Positions 12,441-23,965 of a stretch of DNA of 64,000 nt are shown one piece after another. Positions within the stretch are counted from its first letter, which is position 1. Every line of letters begins with the position of its first letter. The notes below the pieces were generated by a model. That model searched no databases. It was not told where the DNA came from and saw only the letters and a list, made by a program, of their open reading frames with translations. The DNA is taken from NCBI RefSeq assembly GCF_032854445.1, contig NC_088300.1:59992984-60056983 (forward strand). The letters are read 5' to 3'. Source of the stretch: Liolophura sinensis (lineage: Eukaryota > Mollusca > Polyplacophora > Chitonida > Chitonidae). Made by a program: the position numbers and the translations under genes.

Positions 12441-14269
12441 CTTGGAATACTGAATCGTTATGTCTCTGGTTATAATATCCCTAGAATCTAAAGGAAATAC
12501 ACAAACCTTTAACCTTGAAAGATAAGTGATATATACGTATATGTATAGATAAAATTTTTCCAGATATCTTGTCAAAAATCCCGTTATCTCTACAGGCTTT
12601 CCACCCATAGGACGTTGTATGAGTTGTGTGTCATCGTAAGAAAACACTAACGTGTTTCTCAACTGCATAAGTTTGAGTGTTATATTAACCACCAATAAAC
12701 CAATCAATCAGTCAGCAAAAGCAGAGTTTCCACTAATCTGACCCTGTGTTAGCTAAACAATTAAACATAAGTTCAAGCAGTACCTGAAAATGGCCAGAAG
12801 TCCTATGAAACTATACACACATGTATGCAAATAAAGAAGCCATATAACTTTAAAGCCATTGCATTTCCCTTTACCGTTCACGGACAAGACATAACACTAC
12901 TCAAGGCCCATGTAAAAAATGAAAAAAAGTATATAATAACCATAATTTTAAGTATTAAAAGACGTTCAGTATAGTGTCGCTTAAAGGAAAGGCAAAGGAT
13001 GAATAATCACCCCGAGGCCTGGTCCCTTCGCATTGTTTTAATGTGATTCCATATTAAATGTGATAACATAGTATTCTGAGTAATTCTATACCAGTGATGT
13101 CAAATAAATTGCAACTAACGTCAGTCCAATGTTTTGATATAATTCTACCATGGGACAAGAGGACGTGTAATTTCCTGCTATTTAAGCATTTACATAAACA
13201 GTTAGGACCAAACCCTGACTGAGGTAAACTGAGGTCGTATTTCACTGGTTACTGTGACCATTTGCCCACTATCACATGCACTCTCGTAGCTGCTCTGGTT
13301 TTACTTTATGCTGTATTAAAAGTATTTTATATTGTCACAAATTCCACAACATGAGCTATATGAGATCCATCCCACAAGATTTAGCTGGTCATGAATTTAT
13401 ATTTAAAGCCATTTGGTAGTTCAAGCCATCAACTGGAGCATAATTAAACACGCTTATCTTTAAAAGCAACGGAACAATCCTCACGAACATAAGGTGGTCA
13501 AATCAACCGTCACATAATCCTGCTGTATGTTCGTGTAATGTTGTAAATGTAGGTTTCATAGGTTGTGCACCAGATAATATTCACATTTTAAATTATCAAT
13601 TAAGATTTCTAATGCATTTATACAATTACAGGTCCCACTCTTAAACACAGCCACAGATGTGTGCAAACCACGCACATCCTTTTGTGGTTATTGCTACATA
13701 CACGACCTATATGGCGAATTTTACATTTGAGGCGGCACAAGTATGCTTTGAGTATATATTCTTAACCTAGTTTTTGTGACATCCCCATTATTCCATCTAC
13801 GAACTGTGGGTAGAACGATATAAAAGACATTTCCAAAGTTTGTACCTTGTTATAAATGTATTCGTGTGCATTCAGGGACTCCAACAAAAAAAAGCAAAGT
13901 TGTGGTGATATATACATTAGTTATATACTACTAGAGCAAGCCTACGAATAACAGACTGTCGCTACTACATTATAGCTCACGATGTAAGAGTTGTATCCTA
14001 GGTGCCTTTGACAAATGGGTAGATCAAGAACTCCGTACATAGGCTGTTGTAGCTAAGTAAATAAACTGGTCACCTGAATATGCACATCTACACTGTAAAG
14101 GGACCACTCTTTCTCTGCACAGTAAATACAAGTATTTAGTGTAAGTAAAGGGTGTATAGGGCCTGTCGTCAGACGTGTTGATACCTCATCCCGGAGCTCT
14201 GCAGAATTTCATCCGGAATCGTTAACGCCTACAGCAGGTACCAGCATATATACAAACCACAGGTAAGTC
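12441..14269. other. Intergenic: nothing recognised
   Basis: Sequence between the two head-to-head PGRP genes. It is AT-rich, with no open frame of coding character and no clear repeat. It should contain the promoter of the minus-strand PGRP gene, but I cannot point to a convincing TATA or initiator element. Confidence 0.4.
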
Positions 14270-14425
14270 GAATATTTATTTATTTGACTGGTGTTTTACG
14301 CCGTACTCAAGTGTATTTCACGTATATGACTGTGGCGAGCATTATGGTGGGAGGAAACTGGACAGAGCCCGAGGGATACCCATGACCATCCTCAGGTTGC
14401 TTTCAGACCTTCTAGCTATAATACT
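14270..14425 (-). mobile_element. SINE copy, 5'-truncated (family A)
   Basis: Minus-strand copy. It begins with a TTTA-type tail, then GACTGGTGTTTTACGCCGTA, CTCAAGTGTATTTCACG and GCATTATGGTGGGAGGAAAC, and ends near TTGCTTTCAGACCTTC. The tRNA-like head is absent. It matches the full copies at 28794, 46257 and 57942. Confidence 0.8.
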
Positions 14426-15918
14426 GATCTCCATCTATATTTCATCTTAGTGCACAACCACTGGTTGACGGTTTGCAAACATTGGTAGATGTGTGTCTGC
14501 ATACCCTTACAATGCACGTCTAACTGACTGACGCACAATCAGAATGAATACGAGTCTCGTCTAGACACCTCCATACAGATTAGCAAATCTCATACAAGTT
14601 TGATCAGTGAAGGAGAAAAGTATAACAAACTGAAAGTATAACTAACGCAGTTACCTGATGTCAAATTTCTGATTCCGTACTTAACTACAGATTTCTGTTA
14701 AAAGGCTGGTATTGTGACATGCCCAAACGGTTCCTATTCCCAATTAGGTAATACTGATCTTTCCAGATGTCACAGAAGAACTATATCAACAGCTACATGT
14801 AAGCCTTTGATGGCATACGTTATGTATGAAGTAGGTTGGTTATATTTACTGAATCTATATACATTTGCCCAGGTACATTGTATATGACATCACCGTTGAA
14901 GGAAGTGAGATATTTGCACAGCCTTTTTGTTTATATATGAAGGCCCCTCCCCCCCCCCATGAATAATGCAAACTGGTTTTGTATGACATCCAAGTGATTT
15001 CGCCCCATCACGTTTGTGACAAGGTTTTTCCATACAGAGGAATGAAGTGGTGGCATGTCTAGCTGAACTCCCATCACATACATAAATAAACTTAAAAGCA
15101 TACCTCATAAGTTTTCACATAACGTATTAGCCTATAATACCTAATCAGAACCACAAAGAACTATTATGGATAAACGCCGTTTGGTGTTATAACGTATATT
15201 TGTTTTGCTTTTAAGCAGAGTTAATTGTCATATGGTTTTCAAGAATTAGGCAAGAGATCAAATTTTTGAAGCGAAAGATTTCGGATACAGATGGATCCAA
15301 AGTGAAATTATGCAGTGTAACTCTATAGGCATATAATAATCTACATATTTTTTTATCTTTTTTTTTAGAATGATACATTCTGTATCAATGGTATGCCAGC
15401 AGATGTCACAGAAAACATTAGGACTATATTTTATTGGAAAGACACAGGAAATCCACGTTCGGTTAATCATGCTTATATAATACTGATAGATATGTTTGAA
15501 TATCGCACAAGTAGAAAGTACCTCGTGAAACCTGGCGTCTCTAAACTTATAATATTGACCCAAGAGAAATAAGTATAAATATGTAAAGACGAAATAGTTT
15601 CAAGGTGTCATCTCAATTTGAAATAGAAAAATACACCGATGATCACATTGTTTTTGTTTGTTTTTTTTTGTTGGTGAAATATATCTTACTTGGTTTTTAT
15701 AATGTTACCACCGAATCAACGTTAATGTGCTGAAAATGTGTTTGTTCCACCTTTCGCAAAAACAAGGCAGATAACTCGCAAAATGTCAGTTAGATTAATA
15801 TTCTTTCCTCATAGAGATCAGAGAAAAATCATAGAAAAATATTCATCTGAAAACTTGGGGAAAAAAATTTTAGCCGTGCAGCCGTTGTGTAAACTGGATT
15901 GGTTTTATACGAACAGAA
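14426..15918. other. Intergenic: nothing recognised
   Basis: Upstream flank of the plus-strand PGRP gene. It is AT-rich, with a short C-run near 14948 and no supported gene. Confidence 0.35.
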
Positions 15919-18900
15919 ATGCAGTGGGAAAAAGAAGTGTGTGGCGGGCGAAGATGCCGGTGGACAAAGATGGACCTGTGCTGTACTGTGCTGTGTCTCA
16001 TTTCTTTCGTCGTTACACTCATTGTCGTGTTTGTAGGTAAGTTACAGCATAATGTAAGTGCCTGCGCACATAACCTACATATGCATAAGCTGGGAATGAA
16101 TCGAGCTCGTGCTTAACAATGGTTGGCCTATATAGGGTAAATTATATTGTCGTAATCGTCCTTCCATCTGTCCATTTCTTTGTTAACATTCTACATCTTA
16201 ATTGAACTCTTACTGTCAGTTTTTACCGAGTACAGAGCACAGGGTGCTTGGGTAGTTATACATTATAAGCGCTTAATTTAAACCTATACCACATGTATCA
16301 TCAGGCATAAAGAGAGAGGCGGTGATCTTGCTCAATTTTGTCAACGTCATTGTTCACCTAATCAGTTGTTGACCATTTCACCGCTGCGGAGATTGAATTG
16401 AGAGAAACAAATTTTTTATTCAGATTCGCGCTTTACATTTATTACCAAGGACCTACTGTGAATTTTAATTTGCTTGATATGTTATTTGCATATATGTTTA
16501 CGAATTGAAAATAGATATAGTGCTTATGTGTTTGAAGGTTAGTGTGGAATAAGGTCTTTGCGTGTCTGGGATTCGTGGAGGTTTGCGTTTCTGAAGGTTC
16601 TTGTAACTGAAAACTGTTCTTTATCAAGGTTCATGTGACTAATGGTTAGTGACCGGAAAGTTCGTGTGTCTGATGGTTTGTGTACCTCGTAAGGGTTCGG
16701 AAGTCTGAGGGGTTTTGTGTAATATCTGAATAAAGTTTAGGTGTCTGAAGATTCCTGTGTCCAGATGTTCATGTGTCTGTAGGTTCTTGCATCTGAAGAA
16801 TACTGTGTCCGGATGTTCTTGTACCTGTAGGTTCTTGCGTCTGAAGATTCCTGTGTCCGGATGTTCTTGTGTCTGTAGGTTCTTGGGTCTGAAGATTACT
16901 GTGTCTGAAGGTTCTTGTGTCTGTAGGTTCTTGCGTCTGAATATTACTCTGTCTGGAGGTTCTTGTGTCTGGAGGTTCTTGCGTCTGATGATTCCTGTGT
17001 CTGGAGGTTCTTGTGCCTGTAGGTTCTTGGGTCTGAAGATTCCTGTGTCTGGAGGTTCTAGTGTCTGTAGGTTCTTGCGTCTGAAGATTACTCTGTCTGG
17101 AGGTTCTTGTATCTAGAGATTCTTGCGTCTGATGATTCCTGTGTCTGAGGGTTCTTGTAGGTTTTTGTGTCTGAAGATTCCTGTGTCTGGAGGTTCTTGT
17201 GCCTGAAGGTTACTGTGTTTGAAGGTTCCTGTGTTTGAAAGTTTCTGACATTCCAGTAGTGTATGTAGTCATCAACTGCATTTTCGATATCACTGGAAAC
17301 TTTTCCAGAATTTTCCAGAAAACGCTGGAGGTTGAATTTCTATACTTGTTGTACTCTGCTCAATGTGCGTGATATTTTATATTTTTTCACATTATGTTTT
17401 CACATTTGTCGTTAGGGTACATGTAAAGCATATAGCACGTATAACAGCAGACAAAGGACAAAATGAGTATCAGGGGTTACATAAACATTGTTCACTGGCA
17501 TCGGAAGTTGTACCACTTTTCAAAGACTGAAAAAAAAATCCAAAGTGAAGTCGAACCAAGCACACGCATGTACACTGTAGATAGTTATAAGAACATGCAA
17601 CTACAATGAATCAACGTAAAGACTATAAATCCTATAAAGCAATATCAGGGCATCTCCAGCTGTCTAGCGTCCCAAAGCTTCCGAAGTCTAGGCGACTTCT
17701 GCACCCTCCCCTTTTTGCGCTGGGATAAAGACGACCGATACCCGTACCCCTTTCACATTGCTTCTGACGCGCCTGTCGTTACATGACGCCTGTAAAAAGA
17801 TTATATGTGTTATTAGCCCTTTACGAAACCAGCACCCAGGAAGAGGATATCTGTAACACCCGAGACACACCAACCCGGATGTTTCCCGTTCACACTAAGA
17901 AACGTGTAAGATACCATCACGAGGACATATGTGGCGCCTTAACACATGTAGTGGTGATACAGATTTGTTATTCTTAATAGCGCTCTATACATAGATATAC
18001 AGATAGACACAAAGTAATGAATAGTGATTAAAGAATTCTGAATAACCGATAAAACTTACAAATTCAAGTACTTAAATATCAAAAAAAAACATTGAAAAGA
18101 GTATGCATTTTCTCGCAGGTGCATGCCATAAAAAATCTAATATGTACCTCAAGTTGATAAATTATAATAAAGTCAGCGCCAAAATCCGCTGTGGGCGAGT
18201 CCATTTTGCTTAAGAACTAGTCCTAAAGTCTTCTGTGTTAGGAGGATAATGGCCGTCGGAAACCTTCGAAGAGCAGTTCGTACATTTCCGGTAGAACTCT
18301 TCTTCCCAGAAGGTAGCGAACAGTACAGTTCGTTTTCCTCTTGACGATCGGAACACCAGAATGTTGGACGTAGGTTCCGAGTTTACATGAACAAGCCGGC
18401 AGTTTTAAACACTCTCACTGGCTGAGAGGCAACACGCCCCCAGTATAAATTACAGGCTTTACGTGTATGGCGAGGAAAAATCGCAAAATTATGCAGCAGG
18501 CACCACCAGATAGAAAAAAGATGTGCTCTTTTCAGCATATAGTGTCATAATTTTAAATTTTATTTCTCCTTAAAGCTTTGTAAATATTCCTTGGTTTTCA
18601 ACTGGGTGAAAACAGCTCTTACCAAGGTGGAATGGTTGTCATATGGAGGAAAAAGCTCTTGCCTTGGTAAAGAAGTTTTCTAACAGGTATAGAATAATGA
18701 GACTCTTTTAACCCACGTGAAACGGTTTCCACACAGCTGAAAACTCCTCTGATACAAAAAGGCCTTGTCGTTATCTCCGGTGTCTTGGACTTAAGATGGC
18801 ACTGCAAGCCATTTTCAAACAACCAGAGCATATAAGTATGAACATATATTCCATCTGATCACACAAAACCAACCTGACTCACTTGTTCCCACTTTTAGAC

Positions 18901-20261
18901 TTTTGAAACCTGCACAATACGCATCTGCTATCACGTGAGTTTCCATCTCGGTGAAAACAGTGACAAACAACACCAAGTCGTAGTTTTATTTATTTTATTT
19001 TTTTTGACATTCATGTTTGTGACCTGTGTGATGGTCAGTTACATCTACATATTCTGGCATTAATTCAAACTTCAAAGTTTGACCGCGCCTTATTCTTACC
19101 TGACTATAGTGTACCAGGGAACGTGTGATGTTACCATAACAACACGTGCCGAATGGGAAGCTCGCGAACCGAGAGACAAGGAGATTAAGGATACTGCGCA
19201 AGTTGGGATCGTTATCATCCACCATACATCCCGAGCTCACTGCGAGAAATCCGAGGATTGCGCCACAGAGATGAGAAAACTGCAGGACTTTCACATGGAC
19301 GAACGTGGTAAGCTCAGAATGCCGGCTCCATTAATTTCACTCCAAAAAATTATCTGTTTAATTTAACAGAAAGTTTGTTGTCTGAGTGTTCCTAGAATGT
19401 ATTCTGCTATTGTAGCAGATTATTCTGTTCAATATTACAAACATATTCTATTAATTCAACATATCCTTTCTATTAGGCTAACATTGTATTTTGTTGAATT
19501 TGACAGAATATTGTGTTATAATTTAACAGATTTATTTTGGAGTGTAGTTACTGCTTGTTCAGTTATATTTTACTTTTATATGTAGCAGCATTATACTCAC
19601 ATCTCTTCTGTCATGTACAAAATCTAGTATATATACGAAATCTAAACGCAAACGCTCTGTTCATTGGTGATACCCTTTGGAACAAGATAATATGTTTTGT
19701 CATCAGTCATACATCTTGTTTTATTCTAAATATACCCGACAGTTTGTTTTTTTCTTGAATACCTCGTAAACCTCGGTCAAAAGTAAACAAACTGGTTGAT
19801 ATGACACTGCATGGCTATACGATCTTCTTGGCGACTTGGGCTGATAATGGCCACGTATCTGCAAATGTTAACATTAACACATGTTGTTCATGTATATTCT
19901 ATAAGGTTGGGACGATATTGCCTACAATTTTCTGGTGGGCGAGGACGGCTCTGTGTACGAGGCCCGTGGCTGGAAGTACCAAGGGGCTCACACTTTCCAG
20001 TGGAATGCCGTGTCCATCGGAATAGCAGTCATGGGTAATTTCCAACAGAAAGAGCTCAGTCAGAAGTCGATGGATGCCCTGCGATCCCTCATCACGTGCG
20101 GGGTGACCAAGGGTTTCATCAGTCCCGACTACAAGCTGTACGGTAGACGCGATATGAACCCCAATACGACAAGTCCAGGAGACAAGTTGTACGCCCAAAT
20201 TAAAACATGGCAACAGTTTGACACAAAGAAACCTGTACATCCTTATAAAGCGGAAGTATAG
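15919..20261 (+). CDS. Membrane-anchored PGRP lacking two zinc ligands (predicted non-catalytic)
   Basis: Three exons: 15919-16036, 19110-19307 and 19906-20261. They join in phase 1 into 223 residues. Exons 2 and 3 form a clear PGRP domain (about 45-212): HHT with H77, the C84-C90 disulfide pair, DIAY with Y112, GEDGSVYEARGW and WNAVSIGIAVMGNF. The zinc-site His and Cys are replaced: YGRRD has R186 where the amidase has His, and TTSPG has S195 where it has Cys. Hydrolysis is therefore unlikely and recognition likely, as in known non-amidase PGRPs. Exon 1 is less certain. It gives a short cationic, Cys-containing N-terminus (GGRRCRW), then a hydrophobic segment at about 19-39. This fits a type II signal anchor, or a signal peptide if translation starts at M18. 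It ends at a perfect GTAAGT donor in matching phase. The 3-kb first intron holds a minisatellite. Exon 2 has exactly the length of its counterpart in the minus-strand gene (198 bases). Confidence 0.88.
16525..17250. repeat. 16/48-base minisatellite in intron 1 of the plus-strand PGRP gene
   Basis: Units such as AGGTTCTTGCGTCTGA, AGATTCCTGTGTCCGG and ATGTTCTTGTGTCTGT follow each other. The 16-base unit groups into a 48-base higher-order unit. The edges, especially before 16750, are degenerate. The 48-base period keeps a 119-residue frame open (C-CRFL-LKI motif); this is a by-product, not a gene. Confidence 0.85.
17251..19109. other. Remainder of PGRP intron 1: nothing recognised
   Basis: No exon can be supported here. 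A GC-richer stretch at about 18170-18450 has no frame or repeat that I recognise. An extra small exon cannot be ruled out. Confidence 0.3.
19336..19547. mobile_element. MITE inside PGRP intron 2 (family with TACACTCCAAAA ends)
   Basis: The left end reads TTCACTCCAAAAAATTATCT and the right end TTATTTTGGAGTGTAG, which are inverted repeats. Inside are GTTTGTTGTCTGAGTG and AGAATGTATTCTGCT, then GTAGCAGATTATTCTG. These also occur in the much longer copy at 42874-43920. It lies between exons 2 and 3 of the PGRP gene. No target duplication is visible. Confidence 0.65.
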
Positions 20262-20476
20262 TCTTTTTCTTCGTGGCTCTTACAATCTAGTTATTACGCA
20301 TAATGCAACTTATTTCATTATTTCAAGTTAAGTTTATATCCATGTGTGTTTCACTTCTTTTCATACACAAAGATGCGCGTATCACTGTTGATCCATACGC
20401 GCTGCGGTTGATTTGATTGTTTGTTTTTAAGACGGATGCAACACTGTTGTTATGTAAAATCATTACACACATCAGT

Positions 20477-20482
20477 AATAAA
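20477..20482 (+). promoter_or_regulatory. Polyadenylation signal of the plus-strand PGRP gene
   Basis: AATAAAG lies 216 bases after the stop codon at 20261, a usual distance, and is followed by a GT-rich stretch (GTGTTGGTGTGATGTGTG). Confidence 0.6.
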
Positions 20483-21085
20483 GTGTTGGTGTGATGTGTG
20501 ATTGGGATTCCCTTAAAAACTAATACATCTTTAAATGATACCCATTGGAACAAGATTATATGTTTGGGCACCAGTTAAACATCTTGTTTTACCCCCTTCC
20601 AGGACGGCATGAAATGGTTCGAGTTTTAGTAAAGACTATATATACTACATGTACACCAGTATACGGGATGGCATTGGGAATGAAATAAATAGCAATACAA
20701 GTAGGCTCTATATTTTCTATTGTGACGTGCAGTTGAAGCGACACCAGATACTATTGCAATAGTTATGACACTCTTCCTGTTCTTATGTAGAATCATTGCA
20801 CGTTGAATTATGTTGTCATACTTTAACATGAGTGTATGTACGCAGAAAATAAATGTTGTATAACTCAAAATTAACTGCGTGTTTGTCGTGAGCTGTAATG
20901 GCATTTCGAGAATTAGCCGAAAAGAAAAAATAATAAATGAAGGCTATACACAAGTATATAGCCAGGTGTGGCCAGATAGTAATTCTTAGCTGATCAGTTT
21001 CGAACAATGTATTGGCAACTGGAAGGGTCTAACGCCGTATATGCCCCTCTGGCATCCGAAAAACAATAGCAATGTCAAAATACAA
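20483..21085. other. Intergenic: nothing recognised
   Basis: AT-rich sequence up to the assembly gap, without supported genes. The phrase CATTGGAACAAGAT...CATCTTGTTTTA at about 20540-20590 resembles 19672-19725 in PGRP intron 2, so a short dispersed repeat or local duplication is possible. Confidence 0.35.
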
Positions 21086-21285
21086 NNNNNNNNNNNNNNN
21101 NNNNNNNNNNNNNNNNNNNNNNNNNNNNNNNNNNNNNNNNNNNNNNNNNNNNNNNNNNNNNNNNNNNNNNNNNNNNNNNNNNNNNNNNNNNNNNNNNNNN
21201 NNNNNNNNNNNNNNNNNNNNNNNNNNNNNNNNNNNNNNNNNNNNNNNNNNNNNNNNNNNNNNNNNNNNNNNNNNNNNNNNNNNNN
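21086..21285. other. Assembly gap (200 N)
   Basis: Exactly 200 undetermined bases. The round size suggests a placeholder gap. It directly abuts the 45-base tandem array, so the true array length is unknown. Confidence 0.99.
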
Positions 21286-22645
21286 TAAGTAACAACCCTG
21301 GCCATATACACTGACATTTTGAACGTCCATATCATCACAACCCAGGCCATATATACTGACATTTTGAACGTCCATATCATCACAACCCTGGCCATATACA
21401 CTGACATTTTGAACGTCCATATCATTACAACCCTGGTCATATACACTGACATTGTGAACGTCCATATCATTACAACCCAGGCCATATACACTGACATTTT
21501 GAACGTCCATATCATTACAACCCAGGCCATATACACTGACATTTTGAACGTCCATATCATTACAACCCTGGTCGTATACAATGACATTTTGAACGTCCAT
21601 ATCATTACAACCCTGGTCATATACACTGACATTTTGAACGTCCATATCATTACAACCAGGTCATATACACTGACATTTTGAACGTCCATATCATTACAAC
21701 CCAGGCCATATACACTGACATTTTGAACGTCCATATCATTACAACCCAGGCCATATCCACTGACATTTTGAACGTCCATATCATTACAACCCTGGTCGTA
21801 TACAATGACATTTTGAACGTCCATATCATTACAACCCAGGTCATATACACTGACATTTTGAACGTCCATATCATTACAACCCAGGCCATATCCACTGACA
21901 TTTTGAACGTCCATATCATTACAACCCAGGCCATATCCACTGACATTTTGAACGTCCATAACATTACAACCCTGGTCGTATACAATGACATTTTGAACGT
22001 CCATAACATTACAACCCTGGTCATATACACTGACATTTTGAACGTCCATATCATTACAACCCTGGTCGTATACAATGACATTTTGAACGTCCATAACATT
22101 ACAACCCTGGTCATATACACTGACATTTTGAACGTCCATATCATTACAACCCTGGTCGTATACAATGACATTTTGAACGTCCATATCATTACAACCCAGG
22201 CCATAAACACTGATATTTTGAACGTCCATATCATTACAACCCAGGCCATAAACACTGACATTTTGAACGTCCATATCATCACAACCCTGGTCGTATACAA
22301 TGACATTTTGAACGTCCATAACATTACAACCCTGGTCATATACACTGACATTTTGAACGTCCATATCATTACAACCCTGGTCGTATACAATGACATTTTG
22401 AACGTCCATAACATTACAACCCTGGTCATATACACTGACATTTTGAACGTCCATAACATTACAACCCTGGTCATATACACTGACATTTTGAACGTCCATA
22501 TCATTACAACCCCTGGTCGTATACAATGACATTTTGAACGTCCATATCATTACAACCCAGGCCATATACACTGACATTTTGAACGTCCATATCATTACAA
22601 CCCAGGCCATAAACACTGACATTTTGAACGTCCATGTCATTACAA
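21286..22645. repeat. 45-base minisatellite, about 30 copies
   Basis: Unit begins AACGTCCATATCATTACAAC and continues CCAGGCCATATACACTGAC, then ATTTTG. There are alternating variants (GGCCATATACAC, GGTCATATACAC, GGTCGTATACAA). Because 45 is a multiple of 3, frames stay open on both strands (up to 521 residues on minus, 283 on plus). They encode only 15-residue repeats such as NVHIITTQAIYTDIL or MDVQNVSVYDQGCND, without other coding features. Confidence 0.97.
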
Positions 22646-22974
22646 AGAATACTCGGAATACTCTTTCTGATTCATAATGTTAAACTCCATATGCTTAGTT
22701 CCGACACCTAGAACTCATTGCCTACCAGGAAATTTTGGTAGCGAACATGATTGATTTTAGAGATAGGTGAATATAGTCGACTGCTTAAGAGAAATAGACT
22801 ATAATACATGTAATCTTTTGATCTCTAATAAAGTTAACAAACACTGGTATGTACATCTGTGCTATGTATAGGCTCTACTCTTCGGACGCAGATGCATAGG
22901 ATGACATGCTATTATCAGGCAGACTAGGTCGTCCGAAATTTGATAACAATATTACATCGTAGTCTACTCAAGAT

Positions 22975-23965
22975 GTCCAGTCGACCACAACACATTGACC
23001 ACAAAAGGACGTCATATGTTGCCCATATCAAGACGTCCAGTCAACCACAAAAGGACGTCCATATGCCGCCCTTATCAAGACGTCCAGTCGACGAAACAAC
23101 AATGATCACAAAAGGGCGTCCATACGTTGCCCATATCAAGACGTCCAGTAACCACAAAACACTGACCACAACAGGACGTCAATACGCTGCCCATATCAAG
23201 ACGTCCAGTCGACCACAAAACACTGACCACAAAAGGACGACCATCAGCTGCCCATATTAAGACGTCCAGTCGACGAAACAACAATGACCACAAAAGGATG
23301 TCCATACGCTACCCATATCAAGACGTCCAGTGACTACAAAACACTGACCACAACAGGACGTCAATACGCTGCCCATATCAAGACGTCCAGTTGACGAATC
23401 AACAATGACCACAAAAGGACGTCCAAACGCTGCCCATATCAAGACGTTCAGTCGACTACACAACAATGACCGCAAAAGGACGTCCATACGCTGCCCATAT
23501 CAAGACGTCCAGTCGACCACAAAACACTGACCACAAATGGACGTCCATACCCTGCCCATATCAAGACGTCCAGTCGATGAATCAACAATGACCACAAAAG
23601 GATGTCCATACGCTACCCATATCAAGACGTCCAGTGACTACAAAACACTGACCACAACAGGACGTCAATACGCTGCCCATATCAAGACGTTCAGTCGACT
23701 ACACAACAATGACCGCAAAAGGACGTCCATACCCTGCCCATATCAAGACGTCCAGTCGATGAATCAACAATGACCACAAAAGGACGTCCATACCCTGCCC
23801 ATATCAAGACGTCCAATCGACGAAACAACAATGACCACAAAAGGACGTCCATACGCTGCCCATATTAAGACGTCCAATCGACGAAACAACAATGACCACA
23901 AAAGGATGTCCATACGCTGCCCATATCCCCGTTCAGTCTACCACAAAACACTGACCACAAAACGC
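22975..23965. repeat. 61-base minisatellite with GACGTC palindromes, about 16 copies
   Basis: Unit: GACGTCCAGTCGACCACAAA, then ACACTGACCACAAAAGGACG, then TCCATACGCTGCCCATATCA, A. Each unit carries two GACGTC cores, one within the 8-base palindrome GGACGTCC. Variants replace GACCACAAAACACTG with GACGAAACAACAATG. The last copies lose the GACGTCC element (about 23925). Confidence 0.95.

Noticed and set aside
18995-19294. 99-residue minus-strand frame
   Set aside because: Shadow of the PGRP exon on the plus strand.
21075-22640. Open frames of 521, 284, 283 and 219 residues
   Set aside because: They are translations of the 45-base minisatellite, open on both strands at once, and partly run through the N gap.
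22975-23965. CRISPR-like repeat/spacer array
   Set aside because: Units are directly adjacent tandem copies without unique spacers, and the genome is eukaryotic.
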